Assembly (NCBI GenBank): GCA_000686145.1
Contig: JMMB01000007.1
Span: 1,116,001-1,180,000 of the forward strand
Direction: 5' to 3'
Length of the DNA: 64,000 bases
Source: Peptostreptococcaceae bacterium VA2
GTDB taxonomy: Bacteria; Bacillota; Clostridia; Peptostreptococcales; Peptostreptococcaceae
Of this stretch, positions 47,188 to 56,168 are shown one piece after another; the first letter of the stretch is position 1; every line of letters starts with the position of its first letter. The position numbers and the translations under genes are program-made. The notes under the pieces were generated by a model that did no database searches, was not told the DNA's origin, and saw only the letters and a list, made by a program, of their open reading frames with translations.

Positions 47188-47985
47188 ATGAATTTATCTA
47201 GAGAATATGTTAATATATATAATCAATATTTAAAATTTATAAATGATGCAAAAAAAGAAATTAAGACTATTAAAGTGATTCAAAAAATTACGATTAAAAG
47301 AAAAGAAAAAGCGACAGAAGAAGAAATTTTAGCTCTAGAAAAAGAAAATATCAACATAGAAGAATTGCCTAATTCTAAAAAGGCTTCTAATAAAATATAT
47401 AATTTTTCAAATGGAGATATATATATAGGTAAGATAATTGACGGAAAAATGAATGGAAAAGGTATATATACATTTATAGAAGGAATAGAATACATAGGCG
47501 AATTTAAAGAGGATATGAAATATGGTAATGGTATAATTACATTTAATAACGGAAATACCTATACAGGTGCTTTTAAATGCGACAAAATGAATGGCATAGG
47601 TCAGATGATTTATAATGGTGGAAATGAATATATAGGTAACTGGGAAAATAGCAAACGAAATGGAATGGGTATATACAAGTGGAATGATGGATGTATATAT
47701 GTAGGAGAATTTAAAAATAATAAAATGGATGGAAATGGATCGTGTTATGATTCAACTGGTAGATTGATATATAAGGGAGATTGGAAAAATAATTTAGCTC
47801 ATGGTCAAGGTACATATATATGGGAAGAAGGAAAGAGATATGAAGGTGAATTCGTACATGGAAAAAGACATGGACAAGGGACTTTTTACTTAGACAACGA
47901 GTTAGTTTATGAAGGAACATGGAAATTTGATAAACCTTCAATATTCAATAGAACTTTAGATGAAATATTTTCATTTATAATATAG
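47188..47985 (+). CDS. MORN-repeat protein
   Basis: 265 residues. A basic helical N-terminus (1-70) is followed by about seven MORN repeats (about 72-245) of the form Y.G.(F/W)K...+(N/H)G.G...(N/D)G, for example YIGEFKEDMKYGNGIITFNNG and YEGEFVHGKRHGQGTFYLDNE. MORN repeats form elongated beta hairpin rods that mediate protein or lipid contacts. No signal peptide, so cytoplasmic. Start ATG follows TAGGAG. A terminator follows. Confidence 0.88.
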   Translation: MNLSREYVNIYNQYLKFINDAKKEIKTIKVIQKITIKRKEKATEEEILALEKENINIEELPNSKKASNKIYNFSNGDIYIGKIIDGKMNGKGIYTFIEGIEYIGEFKEDMKYGNGIITFNNGNTYTGAFKCDKMNGIGQMIYNGGNEYIGNWENSKRNGMGIYKWNDGCIYVGEFKNNKMDGNGSCYDSTGRLIYKGDWKNNLAHGQGTYIWEEGKRYEGEFVHGKRHGQGTFYLDNELVYEGTWKFDKPSIFNRTLDEIFSFII

Positions 47986-48018
47986 AAAACCTTATTTAAA
48001 TAAAGAATAAGGTTTTTT
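47986..48018 (+). terminator. Terminator
   Basis: AAAACCTTATT/AATAAGGTTTT stem with T6 tail. Confidence 0.8.
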
Positions 48019-48128
48019 ATATTATAAATATATAAGTGTAAACATATATTATAAATATATAATATTAGCATGAAGAGCTTATACAATTAAAACTATGTCA
48101 AATAGCAAATTTATTGGAGTGTGGTAAA

Positions 48129-49103
48129 TTGAAAAAGATAGTATTTATAAGTATTATTTTAATAGGTATATTATTTAATTTTTCTTTTTTTAAAGAAGGT
48201 ATCTCTAAATATGAAATTTCAACTCAAAATAAAAGGACTAATAAAAAGGTAGAAAAAGATGAAAATATAGAAAAATTTGAGACTATAAAAATAGGGGATA
48301 ATAAAGAATATGTATTATCCATAATAGGGAAACCAAACAGAATAGATAATAGTGAATATGACTTTAAATGGTATGTATACAATCAACATAAAGAAAAATT
48401 TGTTATGGTTGGTATAGAAAATGATACTGTAGTTGGTCTTTACAGTAATTATATAAATTCATGTGAAATAGATAAAGTATGTATAAATGATACTAATCAA
48501 AATGTAATAAATAATTATGATATATTAAAATACAAGAAAAAAGGAAATACTAGATATATAATAAATTCAAAAAATCAATATGATATCGTAAAGAAAGATA
48601 ATAAATATATAACTTTTTTTTATGATATTTATGAATCTAATAGAGTGTGTTCATATCAGATAATAAGTAATGATGCAGAGTTGAGTTTGAACTCAATGTA
48701 TTCAAAACCTAGCGAAAACCTACAAAAAAGTTTTGAATTACAAGTAATAGATCTTACAAATAGCGTAAGGTACCAAAAAAAAATGAATAGTTTAGGCTAT
48801 AGTGAAAAAGCAACTGTAAGTTCAAGAAAACATAGTGAAAATATGATGGAAAATAATTATTTTGATCATACCGATAAAGAAAACAAAAGTCCATTTGATA
48901 GAATGAAAAAAGAAGGTATTGATTATGTTAGTGCGGGTGAAAACATAGCAGCTGGTCAAACTAGTGCAATATATGCACATGAAGCTTGGATGAATTCTAA
49001 AGGTCATAGAAATAATATTTTAGGGGATTATAATAATATAGGAGCTGGAGTTTGCTTTGGAGGAGATTATAGTATATATTATACTCAAAATTTCTATAAA
49101 TAG
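48129..49103 (+). CDS. CAP (SCP/PR-1, YkwD-like) domain protein with CAP-associated N-domain
   Basis: About 324 residues. Signal anchor (about 3-20), then a CAP-associated N-terminal domain (about 50-190: IKIGDNKEYVLSIIGKPNRID...FKWYVYN), then a bacterial CAP domain (about 205-324) with HSENMMENNYFDHTD, SAGENIAAG and SKGHRNNIL. Related YkwD/YlbC proteins occur in the wall or spore of Firmicutes; function unknown. Start is TTG 48129, nine bases after GGAG; the earlier TTG at 48114 overlaps this site. A deacetylase gene follows after 26 bases, so the pair is probably an operon. Confidence 0.87.
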   Translation: MKKIVFISIILIGILFNFSFFKEGISKYEISTQNKRTNKKVEKDENIEKFETIKIGDNKEYVLSIIGKPNRIDNSEYDFKWYVYNQHKEKFVMVGIENDTVVGLYSNYINSCEIDKVCINDTNQNVINNYDILKYKKKGNTRYIINSKNQYDIVKKDNKYITFFYDIYESNRVCSYQIISNDAELSLNSMYSKPSENLQKSFELQVIDLTNSVRYQKKMNSLGYSEKATVSSRKHSENMMENNYFDHTDKENKSPFDRMKKEGIDYVSAGENIAAGQTSAIYAHEAWMNSKGHRNNILGDYNNIGAGVCFGGDYSIYYTQNFYK

Positions 49104-49129
49104 TAAAATTTTGAAAGGACGTCATAAAT

Positions 49130-49822
49130 ATGAGACATAATAAAAAATTAGCATTTATTGTAATAAGTTTAATTATGATTTTAAATGTAAGTGTATTTGC
49201 ATATGGTAGTGAAGAAGAAGTATTTGTGAAAAATGGGCCAACTGATAAAAAAATAATAGCATTAACATTTGACGATGGTCCGCATCCTAAAGAAACAAAC
49301 GAAGTTTTAGATGTATTAAAAAAATATGATATAAAAGGTACATTTTTTATAGCAGGAAAGCATGCTAATTGGTATTCAAAACCTCTAATTAGGGCAAGTA
49401 AGGAAGGTCATGAAATAGGAAACCATACTTTTAATCATCCTGATATAAGTAATTTAAGCAAAGAAGAATTAGAAAATGAAATAAAAAAATGTGAAGACAT
49501 ACTTGTAAAATTGACAGGAAAAAAACCGACTTTATTTAGACCTCCATATGGCAGCTATAAAAAAGAGTCATTAGAAGCTATTGCTAAAAAATATCACTAT
49601 AAAATAGTATTATGGACTACAGTAGATGCACGAGATTGGCAAAATCCTGGAGCAAATAAAATTGCAGATACAATAATAAATAATGCTAAAAATGGAGATA
49701 TAATTTTATTACATGATTATGCAACCGACAATACAGTAGAGGCTCTTGATATTCTTATTCCTAAAATGATAGAAAAGGGATATAAATTTGTAACTGTTTC
49801 AGAGCTAATAAATAATAAATAA
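49130..49822 (+). CDS. Secreted polysaccharide deacetylase (NodB fold, PdaB-like)
   Basis: 230 residues with a signal peptide (about 1-25) and a NodB domain. Catalytic motifs: TFDDGPHP with the DD pair, HTFNHPD for zinc His, RPPYGSY, DARDWQNPG and DIILLHDYA. Unlike the PdaA at 26804 it has the classical DDG. It should remove acetyl groups from wall or spore peptidoglycan sugars outside the membrane. Preceded by the CAP gene in a likely operon; start ATG follows AAAGGAC. Confidence 0.9.
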   Translation: MRHNKKLAFIVISLIMILNVSVFAYGSEEEVFVKNGPTDKKIIALTFDDGPHPKETNEVLDVLKKYDIKGTFFIAGKHANWYSKPLIRASKEGHEIGNHTFNHPDISNLSKEELENEIKKCEDILVKLTGKKPTLFRPPYGSYKKESLEAIAKKYHYKIVLWTTVDARDWQNPGANKIADTIINNAKNGDIILLHDYATDNTVEALDILIPKMIEKGYKFVTVSELINNK

Positions 49823-49932
49823 AAAATAAAACTATAATTTTCATTAAAATAAAATATAGAATAAATACGATATAGATTGAATATATTCACAAGATAATAA
49901 CAATATGTTTAGAAAATACATGATAAAAATAA

Positions 49933-49951
49933 AAAAATGTAAAACATTTTT
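49933..49951 (+). terminator. Weak terminator
   Basis: AAAAATGT/ACATTTTT with 3-base loop, about 110 bases after the deacetylase stop. Confidence 0.45.
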
Positions 49952-50006
49952 GAATTAGATTAATATATATATAGTAAGACTATCTTGAGAAGGATTGATT
50001 TAATAT

Positions 50007-50330
50007 ATGTATAATAAAATCTATGAAAGAAAAGAATTTATAATATTTCAAGTGAAGGAAGGCTATATTGTTTACAACACTAAAAAAGAATTTGAAGGCG
50101 GGCATACTCATTTGAAATATTTTGAGGCCGCTAAAACTGCAGTAGATTTAGTGATAAATAAAAAAATTCCTAAAAGCACAGATGGATACTATTTAGCTAG
50201 CCTTATAAGGCTTTCTGACGATGATAACTATATAAACAAAATTAACAATCTGATAGAATCAAGAGAGCAAAAAGGAAAAAAAGAAAAGTACTATAATGCA
50301 GGTTATAAAATAGTAAAGAGGAGCGGATAA
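50007..50330 (+). CDS. Hypothetical protein, 107 residues
   Basis: Small soluble protein with an N-terminal strand pair (FIIFQVKEGYIVYNTKKEFEGGHTHL), a helix (YFEAAKTAVDLVIN) and a basic C-terminus. No family recognised. Start ATG 50007 is preceded at a distance by GAAGGA. Its stop codon lies inside the loop of the terminator hairpin at 50318. It precedes the folate operon but has its own terminator. Confidence 0.65.
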   Translation: MYNKIYERKEFIIFQVKEGYIVYNTKKEFEGGHTHLKYFEAAKTAVDLVINKKIPKSTDGYYLASLIRLSDDDNYINKINNLIESREQKGKKEKYYNAGYKIVKRSG

Positions 50331-50344
50331 CGCTCCTTTTTTTA
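50318..50344 (+). terminator. Terminator overlapping the stop codon
   Basis: AGGAGCG/CGCTCCT with GATAA loop and T7 tail; the gene's TAA is in the loop. Confidence 0.88.
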
Positions 50345-50386
50345 TAGTTAAATTTAATAATTAAAGTATCCTTAAAAAGGACTGTA

Positions 50387-50416
50387 TTGACATAGATTTC
50401 TATAAAAATATATAAT
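50387..50416 (+). promoter_or_regulatory. Consensus promoter of the folate operon
   Basis: TTGACA (50387-50392), 18-base spacer, TATAAT (50411-50416). The leader before pabA would be about 90 bases. Confidence 0.75.
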
Positions 50417-50438
50417 TATTAATATACATATATAAAAT

Positions 50439-50495
50439 ACTAAAATTCGATTGATTTGTAGGATTAAATACAGTCATACAATATAGAATTTTAGT
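50439..50495 (+). promoter_or_regulatory. Hairpin in the folate-operon leader
   Basis: Perfect arms ACTAAAATTC (50439-50448) and complement (50486-50495) with a 37-base loop; the 3' arm ends at the G7 ribosome site. It also contains AATACAGTC (50467-50475), complementary to GACTGTATT at 50380-50388 overlapping the -35. It does not match the tetrahydrofolate riboswitch. Confidence 0.45.
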
Positions 50496-50510
50496 GGGGG
50501 GGAAATAGAA

Positions 50511-51095
50511 ATGATTCTTATGATAGATAATTATGATTCATTTGTTTATAATTTAGTTCAATACATTGGAGAACTAGGTGAAGAGGTGTTGATAAAAAGA
50601 AATAATGAAATTAGTTTAGAAGAAATAACAAAACTAGATCCAGAAATGATAGTTTTATCACCAGGACCTTGTTCGCCAAAAGAAGCAGGTATTTGTATAG
50701 ACGTAGTAAATGAATTTAAAGGTAAAAAGCCAATACTTGGTATATGTTTAGGACATCAAACTATAGGACATGTATTTGGAGGTAAGGTTTTAAAAGCGAA
50801 TCAACCAGTACACGGAAAGGTTCATGGTATAAAGCACACTAATGAAGGCGTATTTAAAGGTCTTAATAACCCTCTGAATGTAACAAGATACCACTCATTA
50901 GTGATAGATTTAGAAAGTTTACCAAAAGACTTAGAAGTAACAGCTATAACAAAAGAAAATGAAATAATGGGTATAAGACATAAAAAATACCTTATAGAAG
51001 GAGTTCAGTTCCATCCAGAAGCTATATTATCAGAGCAAGGACATGACATCCTTAAAAACTTTATAAAACAAGCTAGAGAAGGGGGACTAAAATAA
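50511..51095 (+). CDS. pabA: Aminodeoxychorismate synthase glutaminase component
   Basis: 194-residue class I glutamine amidotransferase. Catalytic Cys79 lies in GICLGHQ, with His168 and Glu170 in HPEAI. It releases ammonia from glutamine for PabB; in many Firmicutes the same subunit also serves anthranilate synthase. First gene of the folate operon, with a G7-type ribosome site. It overlaps pabB by one base (TAATG). Confidence 0.93.
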   Translation: MILMIDNYDSFVYNLVQYIGELGEEVLIKRNNEISLEEITKLDPEMIVLSPGPCSPKEAGICIDVVNEFKGKKPILGICLGHQTIGHVFGGKVLKANQPVHGKVHGIKHTNEGVFKGLNNPLNVTRYHSLVIDLESLPKDLEVTAITKENEIMGIRHKKYLIEGVQFHPEAILSEQGHDILKNFIKQAREGGLK

Positions 51096-52444
51096 TGATA
51101 AGAGAAATAAATACTAAATTAGGCTCTTTTGAAATATTTACTATTTTCAAAGATGAGGAAAATAGTTTTATATTAGACAGTGCTATGGATCCTAAAAAAT
51201 TAGGAAGATACTCTTTTATAAGTAGTAACCCTTTTAAAGTAATTAAATATAAAAATACTTTAAATAATCCACTAGATAATTTACAAGAAGAATTAAATAA
51301 ATACAAAGTTGAAAATAATACATCACTTCCATTTATAGGAGGAGCAGTTGGCTACCTGTCTTATGACTTAGGAAACTATTCAGAAGACCTTCCTAGAAGC
51401 GCTGAGGACGATACAAATGTATATGACTTGTACTTTGGATTATATAATTGGGTAGTAGTAATAGACCATTTAAATCAAAAAACATACATAGCTACTCCTG
51501 ATATAAATGTTGAAACAGAAAAAACTATAATTTGTGAAATCGAAGATAGAGTAATAAAAGCAGAAAAAAAAGGAATAGACAATATTTGTTATGAAGAAAA
51601 AGAAGTTGAACCTATAAAACTAAAATCAAATTTCACTAAAATACAATTTGAAGATTCAGTTAGAAAAGTTCAAAATTACATAAGACAAGGTGATATATAT
51701 CAGGCTAATTTAACTCAAAGATTTAGTGGACAAACTAATCTATCAAGTTATGAACTTTATAGAGATTTAAGAAGATTTAGTCCAGCGCCATTTGGAGCAT
51801 TTTTAAACTTTGAACATAGCAACATATTATCAAATTCTCCAGAGCGATTTATAAAATGTAAAGATAGGAAAGTTGAAACTAGACCTATAAAGGGAACTAG
51901 ACCAAGAGGAAAAACTGTACAAGAGGATTTAAAGCTTCAAGAAGAATTAAGAAATAGTGAAAAAGATAGGGCAGAATTACTTATGATAGTAGACTTAGAA
52001 AGAAATGACATTGGAAGAATATCAAAAATAGGAAGTGTAAAAGTTCCTGAATTATTTGTAATAGAACCTTATGCAAATGTAAATCATTTAGTAGCAACTG
52101 TAGTTGGCGAATTAAATGATGAAAATGATTGTATAGATGCAATAAAAGCTACATTCCCAGGAGGATCTATTACAGGTGCGCCCAAAATTAGAGCTATGGA
52201 AATAATAGATGAGTTAGAGCCAACTCAAAGAAACGTATATACAGGCTCTATTGGTTACATAGGCTTTGATGGAGATATGGATTTAAATATTGCAATAAGA
52301 ACTGTTGTAAAACAGGATAAGGATATATACTTCCAAGTTGGAGGAGGTATGACTTGGGACTCTAATCCAGAAGATGAGTACCAAGAAACATTAGACAAAG
52401 CTAAGTCTATAATGAAGGCGCTAAGAGGCTATTATGAAGAATAA
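51095..52444 (+). CDS. pabB: Aminodeoxychorismate synthase component I
   Basis: 449 residues of the chorismate-binding fold. The segment RPIKGTRPRG carries the Lys that marks PabB-type enzymes, where TrpE proteins have Ala. GDIYQANLTQRF, ELLMIVDLERNDIGR and PGGSITGAPK are also typical. With PabA it turns chorismate and ammonia into 4-amino-4-deoxychorismate. Translation is coupled to pabA, and its end overlaps pabC by 11 bases. Confidence 0.95.
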   Translation: MIREINTKLGSFEIFTIFKDEENSFILDSAMDPKKLGRYSFISSNPFKVIKYKNTLNNPLDNLQEELNKYKVENNTSLPFIGGAVGYLSYDLGNYSEDLPRSAEDDTNVYDLYFGLYNWVVVIDHLNQKTYIATPDINVETEKTIICEIEDRVIKAEKKGIDNICYEEKEVEPIKLKSNFTKIQFEDSVRKVQNYIRQGDIYQANLTQRFSGQTNLSSYELYRDLRRFSPAPFGAFLNFEHSNILSNSPERFIKCKDRKVETRPIKGTRPRGKTVQEDLKLQEELRNSEKDRAELLMIVDLERNDIGRISKIGSVKVPELFVIEPYANVNHLVATVVGELNDENDCIDAIKATFPGGSITGAPKIRAMEIIDELEPTQRNVYTGSIGYIGFDGDMDLNIAIRTVVKQDKDIYFQVGGGMTWDSNPEDEYQETLDKAKSIMKALRGYYEE

Positions 52445-53177
52445 AGTATCATTTGATAGTGATTTAAGTAAGTTTGGAATAGGATTATTTGAAACTATAA
52501 AGGTTAAAGAACAACCTATAGAATTAAATTTGCATATGGATAGGATGTTTAACTCTATAAAAGAATTAAATTTGAATTTAAAATATGAAAAAGAATTTTT
52601 AATAAAAGAAGTATTAAAATATATAAAAGAAAATCAAATATCTAATAAAGCCCTTAGAATAACTGTATATGATGAAGGCTACAATATTTCAACTCGAGAT
52701 ATAGTATATACTAAAAAAAAGTATGAAGATGGATTTAAATTAAACATATCTCCTATAAAAAGAGGCGACAGCTTAATAAATAGACATAAGACTACAAATT
52801 ATTTTGAAAGTATTTATACTAAGAATTATGCTTTACAAAATGATTATGATGATGGGATATTTACAAATATAGATAATGTAGTATTAGAATGTTCTATGAG
52901 TAATATATTTTTTATAAAAAGCAATAAAATATTTACGCCAAATAGCAAATTATCTATATTAAATGGCATAACAAAAAGAAGGATTATGGATATTTGTGGA
53001 GAATTAAATATACAGTTGGAAGAATTGGAAATAAAATCAGATAAAATGAAGGAATTTGACTTTGCTTTTATTAGTAATAGTCTTATGGGAATAATGAAAA
53101 TCAGTTCTATAGAAAACATAGAATATGATGGTTCCAATGAGATATTTGATAAAATTTCATATGTTTTTAATAAATAA
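52434..53177 (+). CDS. pabC: Aminodeoxychorismate lyase, PLP class IV
   Basis: 247 residues of the branched-chain aminotransferase/ADC lyase fold. The PLP lysine is expected in the NRHKTTNY segment; FETIKV, DGIFTNIDNVVLECSMSNIFFI and the LNGITKRRIMDIC helix fit the family. It releases pyruvate to give p-aminobenzoate. Position after pabAB strongly supports ADC lyase over aminotransferase. It overlaps pabB upstream, and the next gene starts on its stop codon (TAATG). Confidence 0.88.
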   Translation: MKNKVSFDSDLSKFGIGLFETIKVKEQPIELNLHMDRMFNSIKELNLNLKYEKEFLIKEVLKYIKENQISNKALRITVYDEGYNISTRDIVYTKKKYEDGFKLNISPIKRGDSLINRHKTTNYFESIYTKNYALQNDYDDGIFTNIDNVVLECSMSNIFFIKSNKIFTPNSKLSILNGITKRRIMDICGELNIQLEELEIKSDKMKEFDFAFISNSLMGIMKISSIENIEYDGSNEIFDKISYVFNK

Positions 53178-53890
53178 TGGAGAAAAAAATGATTACGACA
53201 ATTAACAATATATATAAAAGTGAAATAAATAAAATAATAAATGACACAAAAACAGAAATGGTATTTTTAGTGGGTTCTTCAAAAGGAATCGACTTTAATA
53301 ATAAAGATGTAAAAGTAAATGATATTGATGTATTTGTACTTGCTAAACAAGGGGAAAAGCAAGTGCGAGAAATAAAAGAGGTAGATGGGGTAGAGTTTGA
53401 CATTAATTATTTTTCATATGATGGATTAAAAGAACTAATAGACAATAAAGAGTATTTTTTCTTGAAAGAAATGAAAGATTCAAAAATAATTTATGATAAA
53501 ACAAAAACTGGAGCTGATATAGTAAACCTATGTAATCAGAAATTTTTAGCAGGTCCTAATGTTTTATCTAATGAACAAAAATATTTTATGAAAACTGATA
53601 TTAAAGGTAAAATAGATAGACTAAATAAAAATCATAAAATAGAAAAGTTTGAATATGAGTTTTTGACGAATATATATATAAAAGATATAATAATTGGGTA
53701 TTTCATTATAAATAATAAATGGATACCTAAAGACAAAAACTTATTAAAAGAATTAAAAAAAGAAAATTTAGAGCTTTTTAATTTAGTTAAGAATGTCCAT
53801 AAAAATTATAAATATGAAGATTTAGTAAATGTTTATAAATATATATTTAATGATATGAAATTAAATAAAATCATAAAAATAACTTACTAA
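53177..53890 (+). CDS. Nucleotidyltransferase-like protein inside the folate operon
   Basis: 237 residues. The N-terminal domain (about 20-100) has the polymerase-beta-type signature FLVGSSKG followed by NDIDVFVL (G-S...D-x-D) and a possible third carboxylate in VEFDINYF, so it may be catalytically competent. The C-terminal part (about 110-237) is helical, as in kanamycin nucleotidyltransferase-like or MNT-type proteins. Substrate unknown. It is locked into the operon by a one-base overlap with pabC and an 17-base gap to folE, so a link to folate metabolism is possible but unproven. Confidence 0.7.
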   Translation: MEKKMITTINNIYKSEINKIINDTKTEMVFLVGSSKGIDFNNKDVKVNDIDVFVLAKQGEKQVREIKEVDGVEFDINYFSYDGLKELIDNKEYFFLKEMKDSKIIYDKTKTGADIVNLCNQKFLAGPNVLSNEQKYFMKTDIKGKIDRLNKNHKIEKFEYEFLTNIYIKDIIIGYFIINNKWIPKDKNLLKELKKENLELFNLVKNVHKNYKYEDLVNVYKYIFNDMKLNKIIKITY

Positions 53891-53907
53891 TCAAGGGGGC
53901 TAAACCA

Positions 53908-54480
53908 ATGAGCAAGGTAGACAAAGACAAAATAAAAAATGCAGTAAGAGACATATTAGAAGCAATAGGAGAAGATCCAGATAGAGAAGGGTTATTAGAT
54001 ACTCCAGATAGAGTAGCTAGAATGTATGAAGAAATATTTGCAGGATTACATCAAGAACCAAGCGATCATTTAAAAGTTATTTTCCAAGAGGAAAGTCATG
54101 AAGAATTAGTACTAGTTAAAGATATACCTTTTTATTCTTGTTGTGAACATCACCTAGTGCCATTCTTTGGGAAGGCGCACATTGCATATATACCTAAGGG
54201 TGGAAAATTAACAGGTCTTTCTAAATTAGCTAGAGTAGTAGAAACTTTTGCTAAAAGACCACAACTACAAGAAAGAATAACTAAAGGTATTGCAGATATA
54301 ATAATGAAAGAATTAGAACCATACGGAGTTATAGTTGTTGTTGAAGCAGAGCATATGTGTATGACTATGAGAGGCGTTAAAAAGCCAGGGTCAAAAACTA
54401 TGACATCAGCAGTTAGAGGTGTATTTGAAAAAGATATAGCAGCTAGAGCTGAAGCTATGAGTTTAATAGCAATGAAATAA
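53908..54480 (+). CDS. folE: GTP cyclohydrolase I
   Basis: 190 residues, standard for FolE1. Zinc ligands are Cys and His in [11 protein letters not shown] and Cys in [32 protein letters not shown] is the conserved helix. It converts GTP to 7,8-dihydroneopterin triphosphate, the first pterin step. Start ATG follows AAGGGGG. The rest of the pterin branch follows in order. Confidence 0.97.
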   Translation: MSKVDKDKIKNAVRDILEAIGEDPDREGLLDTPDRVARMYEEIFAGLHQEPSDHLKVIFQEESHEELVLVKDIPFYSCCEHHLVPFFGKAHIAYIPKGGKLTGLSKLARVVETFAKRPQLQERITKGIADIIMKELEPYGVIVVVEAEHMCMTMRGVKKPGSKTMTSAVRGVFEKDIAARAEAMSLIAMK

Positions 54481-54502
54481 TAAACTAGGAGAAATTGATA
54501 AT

Positions 54503-55294
54503 ATGTTTGATTATGGAAAAAAAACTTATATAATGGGAATTTTAAATGTTACTCCAGATAGTTTTTCTGATGGTGGAGATTTTAATAATATAGATGTAGC
54601 AGTTGATCATGCTAAGCAAATGGTAAAAGAAGGTGCAGACATAATAGACCTAGGTGGAGAATCAACTAAACCAGGACATAATTATGTTGATGCAAAAGAA
54701 GAACTAAGAAGAGTTATACCAGTTATAAAAAAACTTAAAGAACAAATAGATGTACCTATATCAGTAGATACATATAAAGCAGAAGTTGCAAAAGTATCTT
54801 TAGAATTAGGCGTAGATATGATAAATGATGTATGGGGACTTAGAAAAGATAGCAATATGGCAAGTGTTATAGCTAGCCATGATGCATATGTTTGTATAAT
54901 GCATAATCAAGAAGGTACACATTATGAAAAAGATATAATAGAAAGCATGAAAGACTTTTTATTAGAAAGTATAGAAATAGGATTAAAAGCGGGTATAAAA
55001 AAAGAAAAAATAATATTAGACCCGGGTATTGGTTTTGGAAAAACATTTGAACAAAATTTAGAAGTATTAAAAAGATTAGGAGAACTAAAAATATTAGGAT
55101 ACCCAATTCTTCTTGGAACATCTAGAAAATCTGTAATAGGGAATGTGCTAAATGTAGAGCCTAAAGAAAGAGTAGAAGGAACTATAGCTACTACAGTTCT
55201 TGGAATAAGAGATGGAGTGGACTTTGTTAGAGTACACGATATAAAAGAAAATATAAGAGCATCTAAGATGGCTGATGCTATATACAGAAGATAG
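54503..55294 (+). CDS. folP: Dihydropteroate synthase
   Basis: 263-residue TIM barrel with LNVTPDSFSDGG, DLGGESTKPG, SVDTYKAEVA, MINDVWGL and the C-terminal RVHDI. It condenses p-aminobenzoate made by PabABC with hydroxymethyl-dihydropterin pyrophosphate and is the sulfonamide target. Start ATG follows TAGGAG. Folate operon. Confidence 0.96.
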   Translation: MFDYGKKTYIMGILNVTPDSFSDGGDFNNIDVAVDHAKQMVKEGADIIDLGGESTKPGHNYVDAKEELRRVIPVIKKLKEQIDVPISVDTYKAEVAKVSLELGVDMINDVWGLRKDSNMASVIASHDAYVCIMHNQEGTHYEKDIIESMKDFLLESIEIGLKAGIKKEKIILDPGIGFGKTFEQNLEVLKRLGELKILGYPILLGTSRKSVIGNVLNVEPKERVEGTIATTVLGIRDGVDFVRVHDIKENIRASKMADAIYRR

Positions 55295-55303
55295 AGGTAA
55301 ATT

Positions 55304-55669
55304 ATGGATAAGATATTAATGAGTAATCTTGGATTTTACGGATTTCATGGTCTTTTAAAAGAAGAAAGTGTGTTAGGCCAAAAATTCTTTTTAGATATAG
55401 AATTAGATGTTGATACTAAAGAAGCTGGATTAACTGATGATATGACTAAGTCAGTTAGTTATGCAGATGCTTATGAGATAGTAAGGGATATAGTTCAAAA
55501 TAAAAGATTTAATTTATTAGAAGCATTAGCTGAAAATATAGCTAATGATGTATTAGAAAAATTTGATTTAGTTAAAGGTATCATGGTTAGAGTAAAAAAA
55601 CCAGAAGCACCTGTAAATGGAATTTATGATTACTTTGGTGTAGAAATAAGGAGAGCTAAAGATGAATAG
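55304..55669 (+). CDS. folB: Dihydroneopterin aldolase
   Basis: 121 residues, family length. GFYGFHGLLKEE carries the conserved Glu, SVSYADAYEIV and the C-terminal VKKPEAPVNG carries the catalytic Lys. It splits dihydroneopterin to hydroxymethyl-dihydropterin and glycolaldehyde. It overlaps folK by eight bases, so translation is coupled. Confidence 0.95.
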   Translation: MDKILMSNLGFYGFHGLLKEESVLGQKFFLDIELDVDTKEAGLTDDMTKSVSYADAYEIVRDIVQNKRFNLLEALAENIANDVLEKFDLVKGIMVRVKKPEAPVNGIYDYFGVEIRRAKDE

Positions 55670-56168
55670 AGTTTATTTAGGTCTTGGAACTAACATGGGA
55701 GATAGATTAGAATATCTTCAAGGAGCTTGCGAAATTTTAAATAAAGACGAGTTCATAAATATAACTAAAAAATCAAAAATATATGAAACAAAAGCATGGG
55801 GATATACAGACCAAGCTGACTTTTTAAATATGTGCATAGAAATAGAAACTACACTAGATACATATGAGTTATTAGAAGTATGCCAAGAAGTTGAAAAAAA
55901 ATTAAATAGAGAAAGAATAATAAGATGGGGACCTAGGACTATAGATGTTGATATATTATTTTTTAATGATATAATATTAGACGATGAAAATTTATCAATA
56001 CCTCACCCAAGGATAAGTGAGAGAGCTTTTGTGCTTATACCTCTTATGGACTTAAATAGTAAGTTGAAAATAAAAAATGCAACTATAGATAATTATTTGA
56101 ATTCACTAACTTGTGAGGAACGAGAACAAGTAAAGGAGTTTGTAGGCCATGAAAAAGAACCTATTTAA
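55662..56168 (+). CDS. folK: Hydroxymethyl-dihydropterin pyrophosphokinase
   Basis: 168 residues with GLGTNMGDR, RWGPRTIDVDILFFND (metal-binding Asp pair) and HPRISERAFVLIPL. It transfers pyrophosphate from ATP to the pterin before FolP acts. The aroF start lies 20 bases inside its 3' end. Confidence 0.95.
   Translation: MNRVYLGLGTNMGDRLEYLQGACEILNKDEFINITKKSKIYETKAWGYTDQADFLNMCIEIETTLDTYELLEVCQEVEKKLNRERIIRWGPRTIDVDILFFNDIILDDENLSIPHPRISERAFVLIPLMDLNSKLKIKNATIDNYLNSLTCEEREQVKEFVGHEKEPI

Noticed and set aside
50400-50500. Tetrahydrofolate riboswitch or T-box before pabA
   Set aside because: None of the conserved aptamer or specifier/T-box motifs can be found; only simple dyads are present.
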